Positions 16,448-24,769 of a DNA stretch of 35,358 nt are shown one piece after another; position 1 is the stretch's first letter, and each line of letters begins with the position of its first letter. A program made the position numbers and the translations under genes. Source of the stretch: Planctomycetaceae bacterium (lineage in GTDB: Bacteria > Planctomycetota > Planctomycetia > Gemmatales > Gemmataceae); contig PNLP01000018.1 in the NCBI GenBank assembly GCA_013823135.1, forward strand, positions 83,541 through 118,898. Direction: 5' to 3'. The notes below the pieces were generated by a model that saw only the letters and a list, made by a program, of their open reading frames with translations, had not been told where the DNA came from and made no database searches.

Positions 16448-16864
16448 TTAGCTCTGATCCGGGAGCTTCGGTGTTCGAGGCGGTTGGCCAAGAGAGCGGT
16501 TCGGCGTCTGTGCCTCGCCAGCGGCTGCCCGCGTGAACTCCTCGGCCAGCACCGCGTACTCTCGCTCCAGTTCGTCGCGGAGGGCGGGGCTGCACCGCTC
16601 AGGGCGGAACCCCACCCACTCCGGGCACGCGGCCAGCAACTGATCCCACGGCTCCCGCAATGACTCGTCCGGCTCGCCCCGCTGGAGCGACCCGCGATAC
16701 CCGAACAGGGCACGCACCGAAGGCAGGTTGCCAGGCACCCCGCCCGTCTCGTCGGACCAGATGAAGCTGGCCGTCATCAGTTCAGCGCCGCGGCCGGCGT
16801 AGGGGTCGTACTGGGCCGCTCGCAGCATCTCGACTGCCTTCGGTGGCAGTAGTCCCCAACCCAT
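16448..16864 (-). CDS. Hypothetical protein, unrecognised
   Basis: 138 residues beginning MGWGLLPPKAVEMLRAAQYD; I do not recognise a family. It is Trp-, Pro- and Glu-rich, with no signal peptide, membrane helix or known catalytic motif. A charged helix (RDELEREYAVLAEEFTRAA) is near the end, followed by a Pro/Arg-rich tail. The ATG at 16864 is preferred, with GAGAG about 8 nt upstream. The frame extends to 16999, but that extra part runs through the inverted repeat at 16923-16979 and is not protein-like. It is isolated between the DUF1501 gene (convergent) and the RluA locus. It could be a lineage-specific gene; moderate confidence that it is expressed. Confidence 0.55.
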   Translation of the reverse strand: MGWGLLPPKAVEMLRAAQYDPYAGRGAELMTASFIWSDETGGVPGNLPSVRALFGYRGSLQRGEPDESLREPWDQLLAACPEWVGFRPERCSPALRDELEREYAVLAEEFTRAAAGEAQTPNRSLGQPPRTPKLPDQS

Positions 16865-16922
16865 CTTCAAGCTCTCTTCCGCCGAACATGGGATTAGATT
16901 GCGAAGCCTGGTGCGTCGCAAC

Positions 16923-16979
16923 GTGCGAGATTCGCAATCTATCTCCAGGACGTGCCGTGATAGATTGCGAATCTCGCAC
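16923..16979. repeat. Perfect 21-bp inverted repeat IR5 with 15-nt loop
   Basis: Arms 16923-16943 and 16959-16979 are perfect reverse complements (GTGCGAGATTCGCAATCTAT plus C). A further 11-nt piece of the same motif (TAGATTGCGAA) occurs at 16895-16905. It is 58 bp upstream of the unrecognised gene's start, so it could be an operator, a leader hairpin or a small palindromic repeat. Confidence 0.93.
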
Positions 16980-17172
16980 AATAACACAGTAACAACCAAC
17001 CTGCGAAGCGTCGATCCGCTGGTTCAATCGGCGTCAGACTCAAGTGTGAGCGTCGAGAGTTTCTCAAGATTTTAGCACCGATTCGTTTGACTTCGCCGCC
17101 ATCGTCCAGCATGTACAGATAGACACGTCTTCGGGCAAGAGGAAAAGGATTCACCTGCTCAAAGTGCTCAAA

Positions 17173-17228
17173 GTCCGAGCCCGAGCGCCAAGCGAGGTTA
17201 AGCGTGGATCCTCGCTTGGCGCTCGGAC
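17173..17228. repeat. Inverted repeat IR4 (16-bp core arms, 14-nt loop) past the RluA gene
   Basis: CCGAGCGCCAAGCGAG (17181-17196) is perfectly complementary to 17211-17226, with a 14-nt loop. The left side carries a small duplication (GTCCGAGCCCGAGCG). It lies about 65 bp past the RluA stop and has no T-tract. Confidence 0.88.
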
Positions 17229-17292
17229 AGATCGAAAACTGATCTGAAAAGACAGTCGCGAGTGATCCGTAGAACTGACGCTGCCAACCGCC

Positions 17293-18180
17293 TTAATACC
17301 GGGCGGCGAGGTGGCGGAGTTTCACGGGGAACGGCGACTCCAGTTCCACACGTTCCCCCGTCACAGGGTGGGTGAACGCCAGTTTCCAGGCGTGCAAGGC
17401 CAGGCGTTTCGCCGGGTCCGTTTTCGCGCCGTACATCGCGTCCCCGGTGACCGGACATCCCAGGCGCGAAAGGTGAACCCGGATCTGGTGTTTGCGACCG
17501 GTCTCCAGAATCACCTCGACCAGCGAGTAACCGCCGCGAGTGGAGACAGTCTTGTATCGCGTGACGGCACGTTTCGCATCCGCACTGGCGCGGTTGCTCG
17601 CCCGCACCCGAAGGTCGCGACCCTCCGACAGGAAGTTCTCGATCACCCCTTCGCCAGGGTCCGGCTTCCCTTCCACCACTGCGAGGTACGTTTTCGACAC
17701 CACATCCCAACCCGACTGAAGCGTATCGCGAACCTCCGCGCTGCGGGCGAACATTAGCAACCCCGAAGTCTCCCGGTCGAGCCGGTGAACGACGTAGGGG
17801 CGACCTTGATGCCGCGCCGCGAGGTACTCGCTCAACCGCACGAACGCGGTGTCCAGTTTCTCCGTTTCGGTTGCGACCGTGAGCAACCCCGCAGGCTTGT
17901 CGATCACCACGATCGCATCGTCCTGATGAATGGCAACGATTCCCTTCCGATCGGGAATCGCGGCAACGGGCACCTCATGTGCCACGCTCACTCGGTCGCC
18001 CGGTCCAACGGGGTGATCGTGGCGTGTGGTCGAGTCTCCATTCACGAGAACGCGGCCGGATTTGAGCAACTGCTTCACACGGGTGCGGTTCATCGGAGCG
18101 AGCGCGACCAACAAGAAATCGAGCAGGTCTGCGTCAGCGGTCGGCTTTGGAAGTTCGCGAGGGGGCTTCGGCGGATTCAT
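17293..18180 (-). CDS. RluA-family pseudouridine synthase
   Basis: A 295-residue enzyme predicted to turn uridine into pseudouridine in rRNA or tRNA. An N-terminal S4 RNA-binding domain (about 16-70: LLDFLLVALAPMNRTRVKQL, then GRVLVNG) precedes the catalytic domain. The latter has DKPAGLLTV (94-102), the signature HRLDRETSGLLMFA with catalytic D135, and the C-terminal GRKHQIRVHLSRLGCPVTGD. The ATG at 18180 overlaps the stop of the amidohydrolase gene (ATGA), so translation is probably coupled; the much longer upstream frame is only the shadow of that gene. Which RluA/RluC/RluD-type site it modifies cannot be told. It is the last gene of a three-gene operon with a transporter. Confidence 0.93.
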   Translation of the reverse strand: MNPPKPPRELPKPTADADLLDFLLVALAPMNRTRVKQLLKSGRVLVNGDSTTRHDHPVGPGDRVSVAHEVPVAAIPDRKGIVAIHQDDAIVVIDKPAGLLTVATETEKLDTAFVRLSEYLAARHQGRPYVVHRLDRETSGLLMFARSAEVRDTLQSGWDVVSKTYLAVVEGKPDPGEGVIENFLSEGRDLRVRASNRASADAKRAVTRYKTVSTRGGYSLVEVILETGRKHQIRVHLSRLGCPVTGDAMYGAKTDPAKRLALHAWKLAFTHPVTGERVELESPFPVKLRHLAARY

Positions 18181-19025
18181 GACCCCAACCCCAACAGCGG
18201 CAGTGTGTCGCGGTGAATCATGGCTTCCATCTTCGCCTCGTCGAGTCGCGGTAATTTCGTCCCCTCCAGCATTCCGTTCAGAGTACGAAGTCCGTCGAGT
18301 GTCGCGTTCACGGTTGTGAATGGGTAATCGGTGCCGAATAGCACCTTGTCCCACACGCCGTATTCCTGAACCAGCATCAGGCTGTGATACAACTGGAACG
18401 GGCGGTAGTGCAAGGCGCTGAGGTCGGCGTACACGTTCGGATGCTTGCGAATCACCACCACGCACTCGCCCTCGTACGGATGGCCAAGGTGCGCGAGGAT
18501 CATCCTCACATCGGGATGCCGACTGGCGACAACATCGAGGTGACGTGGCAGCGTGCACTCCAGCGGAGCCTGACTCACGAACGTCGTGCCGGTGTGAAGC
18601 AACACGGGGAGGCTGTGCTTCGCGGCGTACTTCCAGAGCGGATCGAGTCGCTCATCATCGGGGCGAAACGCCGCGTACATCGGCAACAACTTGATGCCAC
18701 GGAGGCCAAGTTCCTCGTGGCCGTGCCGCAACTCATCTTCCCAACCCGGTTGCGTTGGATCGACCGAGAGAAAACCAATTAGCGTTTCGGGGTGAGCCGC
18801 GACGTACGCTGCAACGTGTCGATCATCGACCCAGATGCCACTCAGTTTTGCCTTGCCACCGAACACGATCGTGCGAACGGGAACCCGGGCAGTCGCCCGG
18901 TAATCCTCGTACCGCACCGTGAGATCCACTTCCACGCCTGCGCGAGCACGCTTGGCCTGCTCGCGGAAATCGGCGGTGAAGTCTCGCGGGTATTCCCAGA
19001 AGTGCGAGTGAACGTCGATAATCAC
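18177..19025 (-). CDS. Amidohydrolase family (Amidohydro_2) protein
   Basis: A 282-residue TIM-barrel metal hydrolase or decarboxylase of the type that includes aminocarboxymuconate-semialdehyde decarboxylase relatives. Metal and active-site motifs: DVHSH with H6 and H8 near the N-terminus, H144 in LPVLLHTG, H179 in ILAHLGHP and D233 in LFGTDYPF. It starts with GTG at 19025, overlapping the TGA of the transporter gene by 4 bp (GTGA), and its own stop overlaps the RluA start. It is therefore the middle gene of a coupled operon. The substrate is unknown. The transporter and the diverging amidase-like and enolase genes suggest small-molecule breakdown (inference). Confidence 0.9.
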   Translation of the reverse strand: MIIDVHSHFWEYPRDFTADFREQAKRARAGVEVDLTVRYEDYRATARVPVRTIVFGGKAKLSGIWVDDRHVAAYVAAHPETLIGFLSVDPTQPGWEDELRHGHEELGLRGIKLLPMYAAFRPDDERLDPLWKYAAKHSLPVLLHTGTTFVSQAPLECTLPRHLDVVASRHPDVRMILAHLGHPYEGECVVVIRKHPNVYADLSALHYRPFQLYHSLMLVQEYGVWDKVLFGTDYPFTTVNATLDGLRTLNGMLEGTKLPRLDEAKMEAMIHRDTLPLLGLGS

Positions 19026-20350
19026 GTCGGCTTCTCCTGCGGCGGGTCATTGGGGTCATGGAGCGGTGTGAAGCGGTAGAGCCACCACGCGATACCACCG
19101 CAGAGCAGCACACCGACATACACATCGAAAAGTGGATCCCACGCATCGCGGCCAGTCAATCCCCGCGCCCTCTCTTGATAATCCGCGAACCAGCCCACGA
19201 ACTTCTGCGATACCATCGCGCCGAAAACCCCCATGCCGTTCATCAGACCGAAGATCGTTGCGGTGTGCCGCCCACACTGCGGGATGGCGACAGACCACCA
19301 GTTCGGCAGTGTCACGTGCATCGCACAAAACGACACTCCCCACAGCACGGCCAGGATGAGGGAGTCGTCGCACCGCACGCCAGCAAACAGCGACGCCGCT
19401 GCGATGAGATAGCAAGTCACCCCAAGATATCGGCGAGCGCGGACCGGGTCGGACGACCAGTGAGGGATTCGGTCGGCGAGCCAGCCCCCCAGGAGCATCC
19501 CCACCGCCGACCCCGCCATCACCAGTGATGTCAGGTTGCCGGCCTCGATGTTCCCTACCCCACGGGCCGCGTTCAGGTACTTCTGGAACCAGGAGTAGAA
19601 GAAGTACGTGTAGAACGCACCACAAACCATGATGAGGCTCAGGACGACGATGCCACGGTTGGTCGCCACGGAACCCCAGGGGACTGGCCCCGAGTCGCCC
19701 TCGGGCGGGGGCGCGACAACCTGAATTGTCGCGAGTTCCGCGGCATTCACACCGGGGTGGCGTGCCGGGTCATCGCGGAACCACAACCAGAACCCAGCGG
19801 CCCACACAAACCCGAGCGATCCGAAGATCACGAACGCCCATCGCCAGCCAGCGGCGTCGATGATGTACGCGGCTGCAGCGGGAGCCGCGACGCCGCCAAG
19901 TTGCGCGAATGCCAACATGGTTCCCTGGACCCGACCCCGTTCCGTCACGGGATACCAGCGTGAGATGACACGCGCCGCGTTCGGGAACGCACCGGCCTCT
20001 GCCGCTCCGAACAGGAACCGCACAACCACCAGCATTAGCAGACCAGTCGCCGCACCAGTCAACGCAGTGAAAGCCGACCACACAACCACGATCCCCGTGA
20101 GAACGGAACGCGACCCGAAACGGTCGGCGAGCCTGCCAACCGGAACAGCGCAGAGCCCATAGGCAAGCGTAAAGGCGACCATCACGTCGCCGATCTCCGA
20201 GTTCGTCAGGCCCAGATCCTTTTGAATTGGTACGACCGCTTGGCCCATGCAGATGCGGTCGAGATAGAGAAGGGCTGAAAGACCACACAGCCACCCAACA
20301 AGGACGAACCTCGCCCGGGTTGGAGGCATGTCGGAGGCGGGTAGTGACAT
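19022..20350 (-). CDS. MFS transporter, anion:cation symporter (ACS)-like
   Basis: A 442-residue major facilitator with about 12 predicted membrane helices. Seen: an N-terminal helix with LLYLDRICMGQAVVPIQKDL, the family loop motif GRLADRFGSRS between helices 2 and 3, FGAAEAGAFPNAARVISRWY (typical of ACS/hexuronate-galactonate-type carriers), FYTYFFYSWFQKYL, and a repeat of the loop motif (GGWLADRIPH) in the second half. Members usually take up organic acids such as hexuronates or aldonates with protons or sodium. The ATG at 20350 is preferred over a TTG at 20458; another ATG at 20329 is possible. It is the first gene of the operon with the amidohydrolase and RluA, and is divergent from the amidase-like gene at 20490. 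Confidence 0.92.
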   Translation of the reverse strand: MSLPASDMPPTRARFVLVGWLCGLSALLYLDRICMGQAVVPIQKDLGLTNSEIGDVMVAFTLAYGLCAVPVGRLADRFGSRSVLTGIVVVWSAFTALTGAATGLLMLVVVRFLFGAAEAGAFPNAARVISRWYPVTERGRVQGTMLAFAQLGGVAAPAAAAYIIDAAGWRWAFVIFGSLGFVWAAGFWLWFRDDPARHPGVNAAELATIQVVAPPPEGDSGPVPWGSVATNRGIVVLSLIMVCGAFYTYFFYSWFQKYLNAARGVGNIEAGNLTSLVMAGSAVGMLLGGWLADRIPHWSSDPVRARRYLGVTCYLIAAASLFAGVRCDDSLILAVLWGVSFCAMHVTLPNWWSVAIPQCGRHTATIFGLMNGMGVFGAMVSQKFVGWFADYQERARGLTGRDAWDPLFDVYVGVLLCGGIAWWLYRFTPLHDPNDPPQEKPT

Positions 20351-20489
20351 GACGTGCTGCGTGGGTGCGGCGGGTCGGTGGATCTCGGCACCAGTGTAAC
20401 CGCGATTCGGGAGAAAGGTATCCGCTGCTTCTCGCGTTTCGCATTGCGGTCTGGTCAAATGTTCGAGCCGTCACGCACGGGAGGTTGCC

Positions 20490-22082
20490 ATGCTCGTCGG
20501 ATATGTCAGCGATGAACGCTACGTCGGGTTGCCGGACGCGGTTCTGGAGTTCATCAACGAACGCGGCGAATCGTGGGAGGCGTGGTCGCGAGCCAGCGGA
20601 GCGGTCTACGTGGACATCCCCGCAGGCAACTACCGCGTCGTGATCCAGAAGCCGGGGTATGGGTCGAAGCTGAGCCAGGTCACACTTCCGGCTGACCCGC
20701 TGCACCACTTCCGCCTGCTCACCGACGGCTTGCTGGGATACGCCTGGCCGAAGTGGGTGCGATCGGGCGAATCGTCCGAGTTCCGCATTCACTCCGTGGA
20801 GGCTTACAAACTCGAACTCTGGCGATACGGATGGGAACCTGAATTCGTGCGTTCGCTCGGCTGGCACGACGAACACGGACCACGAGCCGTGATGCAGAGC
20901 ACACCAGACGGCGACTACACTCGCACCGGTGTCGAGTGGAACAAGGTGGGTTACGCGAACTCCGTGCATTCGCAGCACATTCCCGGAGAGGATCGCAGCG
21001 GGCTCTACTACTTTCGCGCGAGCACCGCGAGCGGTCGGCAGTTTTCGTTCCCGTGGATCGTCGCACCCGCAAAGCCCACCGCTCCGATGGCCGTGCTGGC
21101 ATCGAACATCACCTGGAACGCCTACAACAATTTCGGCGGTCGCAGCAACTACATCCACGCCGATGGACTGCCCCCCACGCCAACCATCAACTCGCGAACC
21201 GAACTGAAGCGATACTCCGACGCCGGGCACTTCACCTGGGGCGCCGACGACTACCCACCGCTCTCGTTTGACCGACCTGAGCCGTTCAACCACATTGATT
21301 TCACGGAGCGAATCACCGATCCCATCGAGGGTCGGCAGGCGTGTCACCTTGCCCCGGCAGAATGGCGACTCCTCGGCTGGCTCGAAAAACAGGGGTTCGA
21401 CTACGACTACTACGCCGAGACGCAACTCGACGGCGGCACACTCGACCTGACCAAATATCGCGTGTTGGTGACGACCGTTCATCCGGAATACTGGACGCGG
21501 CGAATGTACGAGCGCGTCAAGCGTTGGGTTTTCAAAGAAGGTGGCCGACTGATCTACCTCGGCGGCAACGGCCTCAATTGCGAGATCGAACTGCTTGCGA
21601 ACGGTTCGATGATCTGCCACAACGGGAAACTCACGGGCCTCACGGTCGCGGGGCTTGGCGGCTACGAGAGCCGTTACGCGATGCGGCACGAGTCGGAAGC
21701 GAATCTGCTCGGCGTCGTGTTCACACCTACGGGCGCGATGACCGGCGCGCCTTACCGCGTAGTCGATGCGTCTCACTGGGCGTTCGCGGGTACCGGCCTG
21801 AAGACCGGCGACATCTTCGGGGAGAAGAGTCTGCACATGCGCTGTCCCGGCGGCGCATCCGGCCACGAAACCGACAAGGTTTCGCCGAGTTCACCCGCGA
21901 ACCTGATGGTGATCGCGAAGGGGCTCAACCCCGACGACGGCGGCGCAGAAATGCTGACGTTTGACACACCATCGGGCGAGGCAGTGTTCTCGGTGGGCTC
22001 GATCAACTACGTCGCATCGTTGCCAGTCGATGAACAGGTGTCGCGAATCACCGTAAACGTGTTGCGGCGATTCTTGGAGTGA
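20490..22082 (+). CDS. N,N-dimethylformamidase beta-subunit-like protein
   Basis: A 530-residue protein resembling the large subunit of dimethylformamidase, an iron enzyme that hydrolyses amides. The N-terminus (about 1-75) looks like a carboxypeptidase-regulatory/beta-sandwich domain. A second sandwich (about 90-192) ends SGLYYFRASTASGRQFSFPW. The C-terminal catalytic-type domain (about 198-530) has NITWNAYNNFGGRSNY, the Tyr-rich DYDYYAE, HPEYWT (Y334), YLGGNGLNCEI and GHETDK (H459, E460). In the characterised enzyme iron is held by two Tyr and one Glu, so these residues are candidates. No small alpha subunit gene is adjacent. GGGAGG lies 5 nt before the ATG. The enolase gene follows after 38 bp, so an operon is likely. 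Confidence 0.85.
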   Translation: MLVGYVSDERYVGLPDAVLEFINERGESWEAWSRASGAVYVDIPAGNYRVVIQKPGYGSKLSQVTLPADPLHHFRLLTDGLLGYAWPKWVRSGESSEFRIHSVEAYKLELWRYGWEPEFVRSLGWHDEHGPRAVMQSTPDGDYTRTGVEWNKVGYANSVHSQHIPGEDRSGLYYFRASTASGRQFSFPWIVAPAKPTAPMAVLASNITWNAYNNFGGRSNYIHADGLPPTPTINSRTELKRYSDAGHFTWGADDYPPLSFDRPEPFNHIDFTERITDPIEGRQACHLAPAEWRLLGWLEKQGFDYDYYAETQLDGGTLDLTKYRVLVTTVHPEYWTRRMYERVKRWVFKEGGRLIYLGGNGLNCEIELLANGSMICHNGKLTGLTVAGLGGYESRYAMRHESEANLLGVVFTPTGAMTGAPYRVVDASHWAFAGTGLKTGDIFGEKSLHMRCPGGASGHETDKVSPSSPANLMVIAKGLNPDDGGAEMLTFDTPSGEAVFSVGSINYVASLPVDEQVSRITVNVLRRFLE

Positions 22083-22085
22083 AGA

Positions 22086-22097
22086 GTGGTTAACCAC
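22086..22097. promoter_or_regulatory. 12-bp perfect palindrome GTGGTTAACCAC
   Basis: A perfect dyad just past the amidase-like gene's stop and 23 nt before the enolase start. It shares the GGTTAACC core with the palindrome at 4485-4496. The following bases (CACAGAG) also resemble a dispersed ACCACAGAG-type repeat, which is an alternative explanation. Confidence 0.35.
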
Positions 22098-22120
22098 AGA
22101 GTCACCTTTCGGATCAACTC

Positions 22121-23236
22121 ATGAAGATCACTCGCATTGAGCCGATTCCCGTGTGCGTGCCCCTGAAGAAGGGTTTGACAGCGAAGACCGCTCACGGTGA
22201 GCACGCCGTGTCGCCATATGTGCTTGTGAAGGTTCACACTGACGGTGGAATCGTCGGGTTGGGCGAGGCAACCATCTCGGGGCTGTGGTCCGGCGAAACG
22301 CAGGCCGGCACGGTCGCTGCCATCCGCGAGTACATAGCCCCACAGCTTGTCGGCAAGGATCCGCGAGACATCACCGCCGCACGGCGTGCGATGGACTTCA
22401 TCATCAAACTGAATCCCTTCACCAAGTGTGCCGTCGAAATGGCGCTCTGGGATATCGCGGGGAAGGCCGCGGGCGTGCCCGTGTATCAACTGCTGGGCGG
22501 GAAGGTGCGTGACAAGGTTCGCATCAAGCTCGTCGTGTGGGCACGCGATGTACCCGGTTCGCGGTTCATGGCCGAACAGCATCTCGCGCTGGGCGTGACT
22601 TGCATCAAGGTCAAGACGGGCCTCGATCCGGAGTCGGATATCGCTCGGGTGCGAGCCGTGCGGGAAGTTACTCCGCGACACATCCCCGTCACCATCGACT
22701 CGAATTGCGGTTGGACCATCCAGCAAGCGAAGTATTGCCTCCGCCAACTCGCGGATGTGAACCTGCTTCTTGCCGAGCAACCGATCCCTGCGGGCGATCC
22801 TGCGGCGCTCGCCGAACTGCGTCGCGACACCCCCGCACCAATCATGGCCGACGAAAGCGTCTTCACCTTGCAGGATGCCTGGTTACTCACACTCCATCGC
22901 GCAGCGGACATCTTCAGCGTTTACCCCGGCAAGCACGGCGGCATCGCGGGGACAGCCGAGATCATCGCGGTGGCGAAGGCAGCGGGTCTGCGTTGCACCA
23001 TCGGTAGCAATCTGGAACTCGGCATCGGCACCGCTGCGATGTTGCATGTCGCGGCCGCGTTCCCAGAGGTAGATTGCGACACGTTCCCGGCAGACACCAT
23101 CGGCCCATTCTACCACGATGGCGAAGTCATCACGAAACCGCTCGATCTTGGCCCGCCACACGCCAAGGTACCCGACGGTGTGGGCCTTGGCGTGGAACTG
23201 GATGAAGCTGCGGTGGCCCGATGGCGAGTTGGGTGA
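22121..23236 (+). CDS. Enolase-superfamily protein, muconate-cycloisomerase-like (mandelate racemase/MLE)
   Basis: A 371-residue enolase-superfamily enzyme that abstracts a proton alpha to a carboxylate using a metal ion. Capping domain about 1-125 (AVEMALWDIAGKAAGVPVYQLLGGK at its end), then the barrel. KxK with K163 and K165 (CIKVKTG), metal ligands D193 (TIDSN), E219 (LAEQP) and D244 (MADES), and K271 (PGKHGG) on the opposite face all match the muconate lactonizing/dipeptide-epimerase subgroup, not the sugar-acid dehydratases. The reaction may be cycloisomerisation, racemisation or epimerisation; the sequence alone cannot decide. It is co-directional with the dimethylformamidase-like gene. 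Confidence 0.92.
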   Translation: MKITRIEPIPVCVPLKKGLTAKTAHGEHAVSPYVLVKVHTDGGIVGLGEATISGLWSGETQAGTVAAIREYIAPQLVGKDPRDITAARRAMDFIIKLNPFTKCAVEMALWDIAGKAAGVPVYQLLGGKVRDKVRIKLVVWARDVPGSRFMAEQHLALGVTCIKVKTGLDPESDIARVRAVREVTPRHIPVTIDSNCGWTIQQAKYCLRQLADVNLLLAEQPIPAGDPAALAELRRDTPAPIMADESVFTLQDAWLLTLHRAADIFSVYPGKHGGIAGTAEIIAVAKAAGLRCTIGSNLELGIGTAAMLHVAAAFPEVDCDTFPADTIGPFYHDGEVITKPLDLGPPHAKVPDGVGLGVELDEAAVARWRVG

Positions 23237-23246
23237 CAATGCGTTG

Positions 23247-24071
23247 TCACACCTCGCAGACCGCACGGAACATGCCCCAGATCCCCGGGTGCGGGCCCGG
23301 CAGGAGTGCGGTCAGGAGTCGCTGCTGCTCGGCATTTTCCGCCGCGGAGAGAATTCCATACTTCTCCAGCGTCGTGCCGACCTCATCGTAAAACATCAGC
23401 ATGTTCTCGATCACCATGCTATCGGATTGGAACTCGTACCACGCGGTGCTCACGTTCTTGTAGCCCGCGGTTTCGAGCGTCCGCCCGAGTGTCGCGCCGA
23501 CTGCGGGCGAAATCTTCCGCAAGCTATAGAGATCGTTGATCGCGGTAGCCCACACTCGCAACGCGGCGTATTCCGGATACCCGTTCGCTTCCAGATACGC
23601 CAGCCTTGCGAGCGGGCTTCTGAAGTCGGGTTCCAGAAAGCCGACCCGTGTGCCCGGTCGGAGCAAGCCACGGAGTTTGCCAAGAAGGTATTCCGCCATC
23701 GGGATGTGATGCAGCACCGCCCGCCCGACGACCACATCCGCCCCGTTAAGCCACGCCCCCGGCTTCGAAGCGTCCGCGTTCACGAACTCAACCTTCCCTG
23801 CTCCCGAGTCCTTGAGGTAGAGCGCGGCCTGTTCCAACAAACCTGCCGACGAGTCCACCGAGATGAGTTTGCCGCCTTCCCCGAGTCGGGAAACGATGCG
23901 GCGGGTCAAGCCTCCGGGACCGCAACCCAGTTCAACAACACGATCCGTCGGCTTCAGCGAGAGTGCGTCGAGCAATTCTTCCGTGGGCACCGCGAAGTGC
24001 CTGTCCTGGAGTTCCAACCGCTTCGCGGCGTTCGCGGACTGGCCGAGAATGTAATCCGATGCAACGGTCAT
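23247..24071 (-). CDS. Class I SAM-dependent methyltransferase
   Basis: A 274-residue methyltransferase. Motif I is VVELGCGPGGLTRRI (45-59), then an acidic residue at the end of beta-2 (LISVDSSAGLLEQA), FVNADAS and a post-motif VVVGRAVLHHIPMAEYLLGKL resembling the ubiquinone/menaquinone-type methyltransferase group. The C-terminal part (about 170-274) is a helical cap that may bind the acceptor. The substrate is unknown. The ATG at 24071 is preferred because upstream residues are not domain-like and overlap the divergent gene. The gene is convergent with the enolase gene (10-bp gap) and divergent from the gamma-glutamylcyclotransferase-like gene (88 bp). Confidence 0.9.
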   Translation of the reverse strand: MTVASDYILGQSANAAKRLELQDRHFAVPTEELLDALSLKPTDRVVELGCGPGGLTRRIVSRLGEGGKLISVDSSAGLLEQAALYLKDSGAGKVEFVNADASKPGAWLNGADVVVGRAVLHHIPMAEYLLGKLRGLLRPGTRVGFLEPDFRSPLARLAYLEANGYPEYAALRVWATAINDLYSLRKISPAVGATLGRTLETAGYKNVSTAWYEFQSDSMVIENMLMFYDEVGTTLEKYGILSAAENAEQQRLLTALLPGPHPGIWGMFRAVCEV

Positions 24072-24159
24072 GGTGAGCCTGGCCCAAAGGAAACGAGACG
24101 ATGGTGTGGGAGTCAGGTTATGATTTTCCCGGTGCCAATTGCTACCCGTTACGTGTTGA

Positions 24160-24540
24160 ATGGGAGGAACGAACATCGCGACAACAATTCTATTCGTGTA
24201 CGGCACGCTGAAACGCGGACTGCGGAATCACCACCGGCTCAGCGATCAGGAGTTCCTCGGCGAAGCGGTCACGGAAGCGCGTTACCGCGTGATCGACCTG
24301 GGACCGTACCCCGGACTCATCGTCGATGCCGTAAACGGGCTTGCTGTGCCTGGTGAGTTGTGGGCCGTTAACGAGCGTAGCCTCGCCGAGCTCGACGCCT
24401 TCGAGAATGTGCCCGTGTTATTCACCCGCGATCCCATAACCATCGCAGGGCGTGAGGGAGTTGTGTACGCCTACTTCATGAACACACCCTTACCGGCGAA
24501 TGCCGCGAGTGGCGACCGCTGGCCACTCAAGAACGGATAG
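24160..24540 (+). CDS. Gamma-glutamylcyclotransferase-like (GGACT/AIG2) protein
   Basis: A 126-residue protein of the AIG2/GGCT fold. The signature FVYGTLKRGLRNHH (12-25), YPGLIVDA, GELWAVNERSLAELDAFENVP with candidate catalytic E82, and VVYAYFMN match the gamma-glutamylaminecyclotransferase/BtrG-like group, which cyclises gamma-glutamyl groups to 5-oxoproline. The ATG at 24160 has a GGGAGG right after it, which is unusual: the true start may be a rarer codon a few residues later, though none is obvious. The family is certain; the substrate is not. Confidence 0.87.
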   Translation: MGGTNIATTILFVYGTLKRGLRNHHRLSDQEFLGEAVTEARYRVIDLGPYPGLIVDAVNGLAVPGELWAVNERSLAELDAFENVPVLFTRDPITIAGREGVVYAYFMNTPLPANAASGDRWPLKNG

Positions 24541-24769
24541 ATCAGCGTCGGGTAGTGGAAAGTATTGTGGTGGTTGAAGCAGCCCGGACTGTGTGACATC
24601 TTGCCTTCGGTTGGCGCCGTAAGGTTTCCACTCGACTCCGCCTTTTTTCGAGCGTTTCTGCGGGCTTATATTCCACGAGCGGGATCTCAGCTAGGTTACG
24701 AGTGAAGTGCACGGCTGGATTTACGGTTCACAGTTCACTTCGTTGGCCTGATTGTATCGTGCCGGATTA
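24541..24769. other. Intergenic gap between convergent genes
   Basis: A 229-bp gap in which no gene, tRNA or clear terminator was seen. A T-run (CCTTTTTTCG near 24640) is not preceded by a convincing stem. Confidence 0.4.

Larger units (their letters stand above)
16865..17292. other. Intergenic stretch with two inverted repeats and no supported gene
   Basis: These 428 bp separate the unrecognised gene from the RluA gene. They hold inverted repeats at 16923-16979 and 17173-17228. A 71-codon minus-strand frame (16939-17154, GTG start) exists but runs through the first repeat and resembles nothing known, so it is not annotated as a gene. Confidence 0.6.

Noticed and set aside
16939..17154. 71-codon minus-strand frame with GTG start
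   Set aside because: It runs into the perfect inverted repeat and has no recognisable feature; kept only as a remark in the intergenic entry.
17173..17228. IR4 as a Rho-independent terminator
   Set aside because: The stem is strong but no T-run follows on either strand, so it is listed as a repeat; Rho-assisted or other termination cannot be excluded.
19770..21866. 698-codon minus-strand frame across the MFS and dimethylformamidase-like genes
   Set aside because: It covers two well-supported genes on both strands and shows no domain; long open shadow frames are expected at this GC content.
23118..24356. 412-codon plus-strand frame across the enolase end and the methyltransferase
   Set aside because: Shadow of the methyltransferase on the other strand, with Arg/Pro-rich unstructured sequence.
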